This document shows positions 14,714 through 14,883 of a DNA stretch of 14,883 nt, piece by piece. The notes below the pieces were generated by a model that was not told the DNA's origin, searched no databases, and was given only the letters and a program-made list of their open reading frames with translations. The translations under genes were made by a program, and so were the position numbers. Origin of the DNA: Bacteroidota bacterium (GTDB taxonomy: Bacteria; Bacteroidota; Bacteroidia; Bacteroidales; Tenuifilaceae); NCBI GenBank assembly GCA_023406715.1, contig JAEXVC010000194.1, positions 1 to 14,883 of the forward strand. Reading direction: 5' to 3'. Positions within the stretch are counted from its first letter, which is position 1; each line of letters starts with the position of its first letter.

Positions 14714-14883
14714 TTAAACTCTTATACCCAAAATCATTAAGTCGTCTGTTTGGTCGCCACCGTTTCGCCATCTCTCGAATTCATTTTCCAATAGTTTTTT
14801 TTGCCTATTCATGTTGGAATCGGAAATGCTAATCAAAAGGTTCTGGAAATTTCTTGCTAAATATTTTTTACGGTCTATTGGGT
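14714..14883 (-). CDS. SpoIIE/PP2C-type Ser phosphatase, C-terminal fragment
   Basis: The last 55 codons of a gene truncated by the right window edge; no start is visible. The visible tail includes 'LLISISDSNMNRQKKLLENE', 'FERWRNGGDQTDDLMILGIRV' in outline, ending with stop at 14714-14716. The 'QTDD-x-x-x-LGIR' end is the C-terminal metal-binding/fold signature of SpoIIE/RsbU-type phosphatases, including the conserved D-D pair. In Bacteroidota these proteins usually carry N-terminal sensor or TPR/Y_Y_Y modules, which would lie outside the window. It would dephosphorylate Ser or Thr on an anti-sigma-antagonist-like or other protein. A partner in this window is not evident. Confidence 0.8.
   Translation of the reverse strand, partial: PIDRKKYLARNFQNLLISISDSNMNRQKKLLENEFERWRNGGDQTDDLMILGIRV

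Noticed and set aside
1332..14883. Kinase and SpoIIE phosphatase as a partner-switching pair
   Set aside because: They are far apart, on opposite strands, and no STAS anti-sigma-antagonist or RsbW-like gene lies in the window.
1..14883. tRNA, rRNA, CRISPR array, transposase, integrase or phage module
   Set aside because: None found on either strand; gaps between genes are short and no repeat-spacer pattern or terminal inverted repeats with a transposase are present.

Overview
The window looks like chromosomal DNA from a free-living member of the Bacteroidota, probably of the Bacteroidales/Marinilabiliales type. It is AT-rich, lacks strong Shine-Dalgarno sites (leaders are A-rich instead), and carries TAnnTTTG-type -7 promoter boxes. 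Its genes include lineage markers: a DUF5687-type ABC permease, a TonB-dependent receptor with an N-terminal carboxypeptidase-regulatory-like domain, SpoIIE-type phosphatase ends and lipoproteins. No insertion sequence, phage gene, integrase, CRISPR array, tRNA or rRNA was seen, so it reads as ordinary core/near-core genome with a few unusual couplings.

Layout. (a) 2-2300, plus strand: the C-terminal part of a DUF5687 ABC permease, its ATP-binding subunit, and a soluble Ser/Thr protein kinase whose start codon overlaps the ATPase stop (TAATG). A perfect 10-bp hairpin lies just inside the kinase gene. (b) 2297-9927, minus strand: a long co-directional run, in transcription order a helical-repeat protein, TlyA-type rRNA methyltransferase, LtaS-like sulfatase-fold membrane enzyme, a 75-bp gap with dyad and direct-repeat elements, a TonB-dependent receptor, a small lipoprotein (DUF2271-like), a 33-bp near-palindrome, and a TIGR01777-type NAD-dependent epimerase. 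The epimerase converges on the kinase with a 4-nt overlap. (c) 9960-10670, plus strand: a stand-alone DUF4213/DUF364 protein, divergent from the helical-repeat gene across 32 bp. (d) 10732-12846, minus strand: an M3 zinc metallopeptidase lipoprotein (Dcp-like), separated from (c) by a hairpin terminator. (e) 13027-13659, plus strand: a six-helix membrane protein, ending at a bidirectional terminator. (f) 13709-14883, minus strand: two small membrane-anchored proteins of unknown function and the C-terminal end of a SpoIIE/PP2C-type phosphatase truncated by the window edge.

Functionally, the clearest units are the ABC exporter plus kinase, and the receptor plus lipoprotein pair, likely an outer-membrane uptake unit of unknown substrate. 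The TlyA and LtaS-like genes appear co-transcribed but have no obvious shared pathway. The most interesting unexplained signals are the kinase-embedded hairpin, the operator-like elements ahead of the TonB receptor, the strong palindrome inside the minus-strand run, and the kinase fused translationally to an ABC transporter operon.
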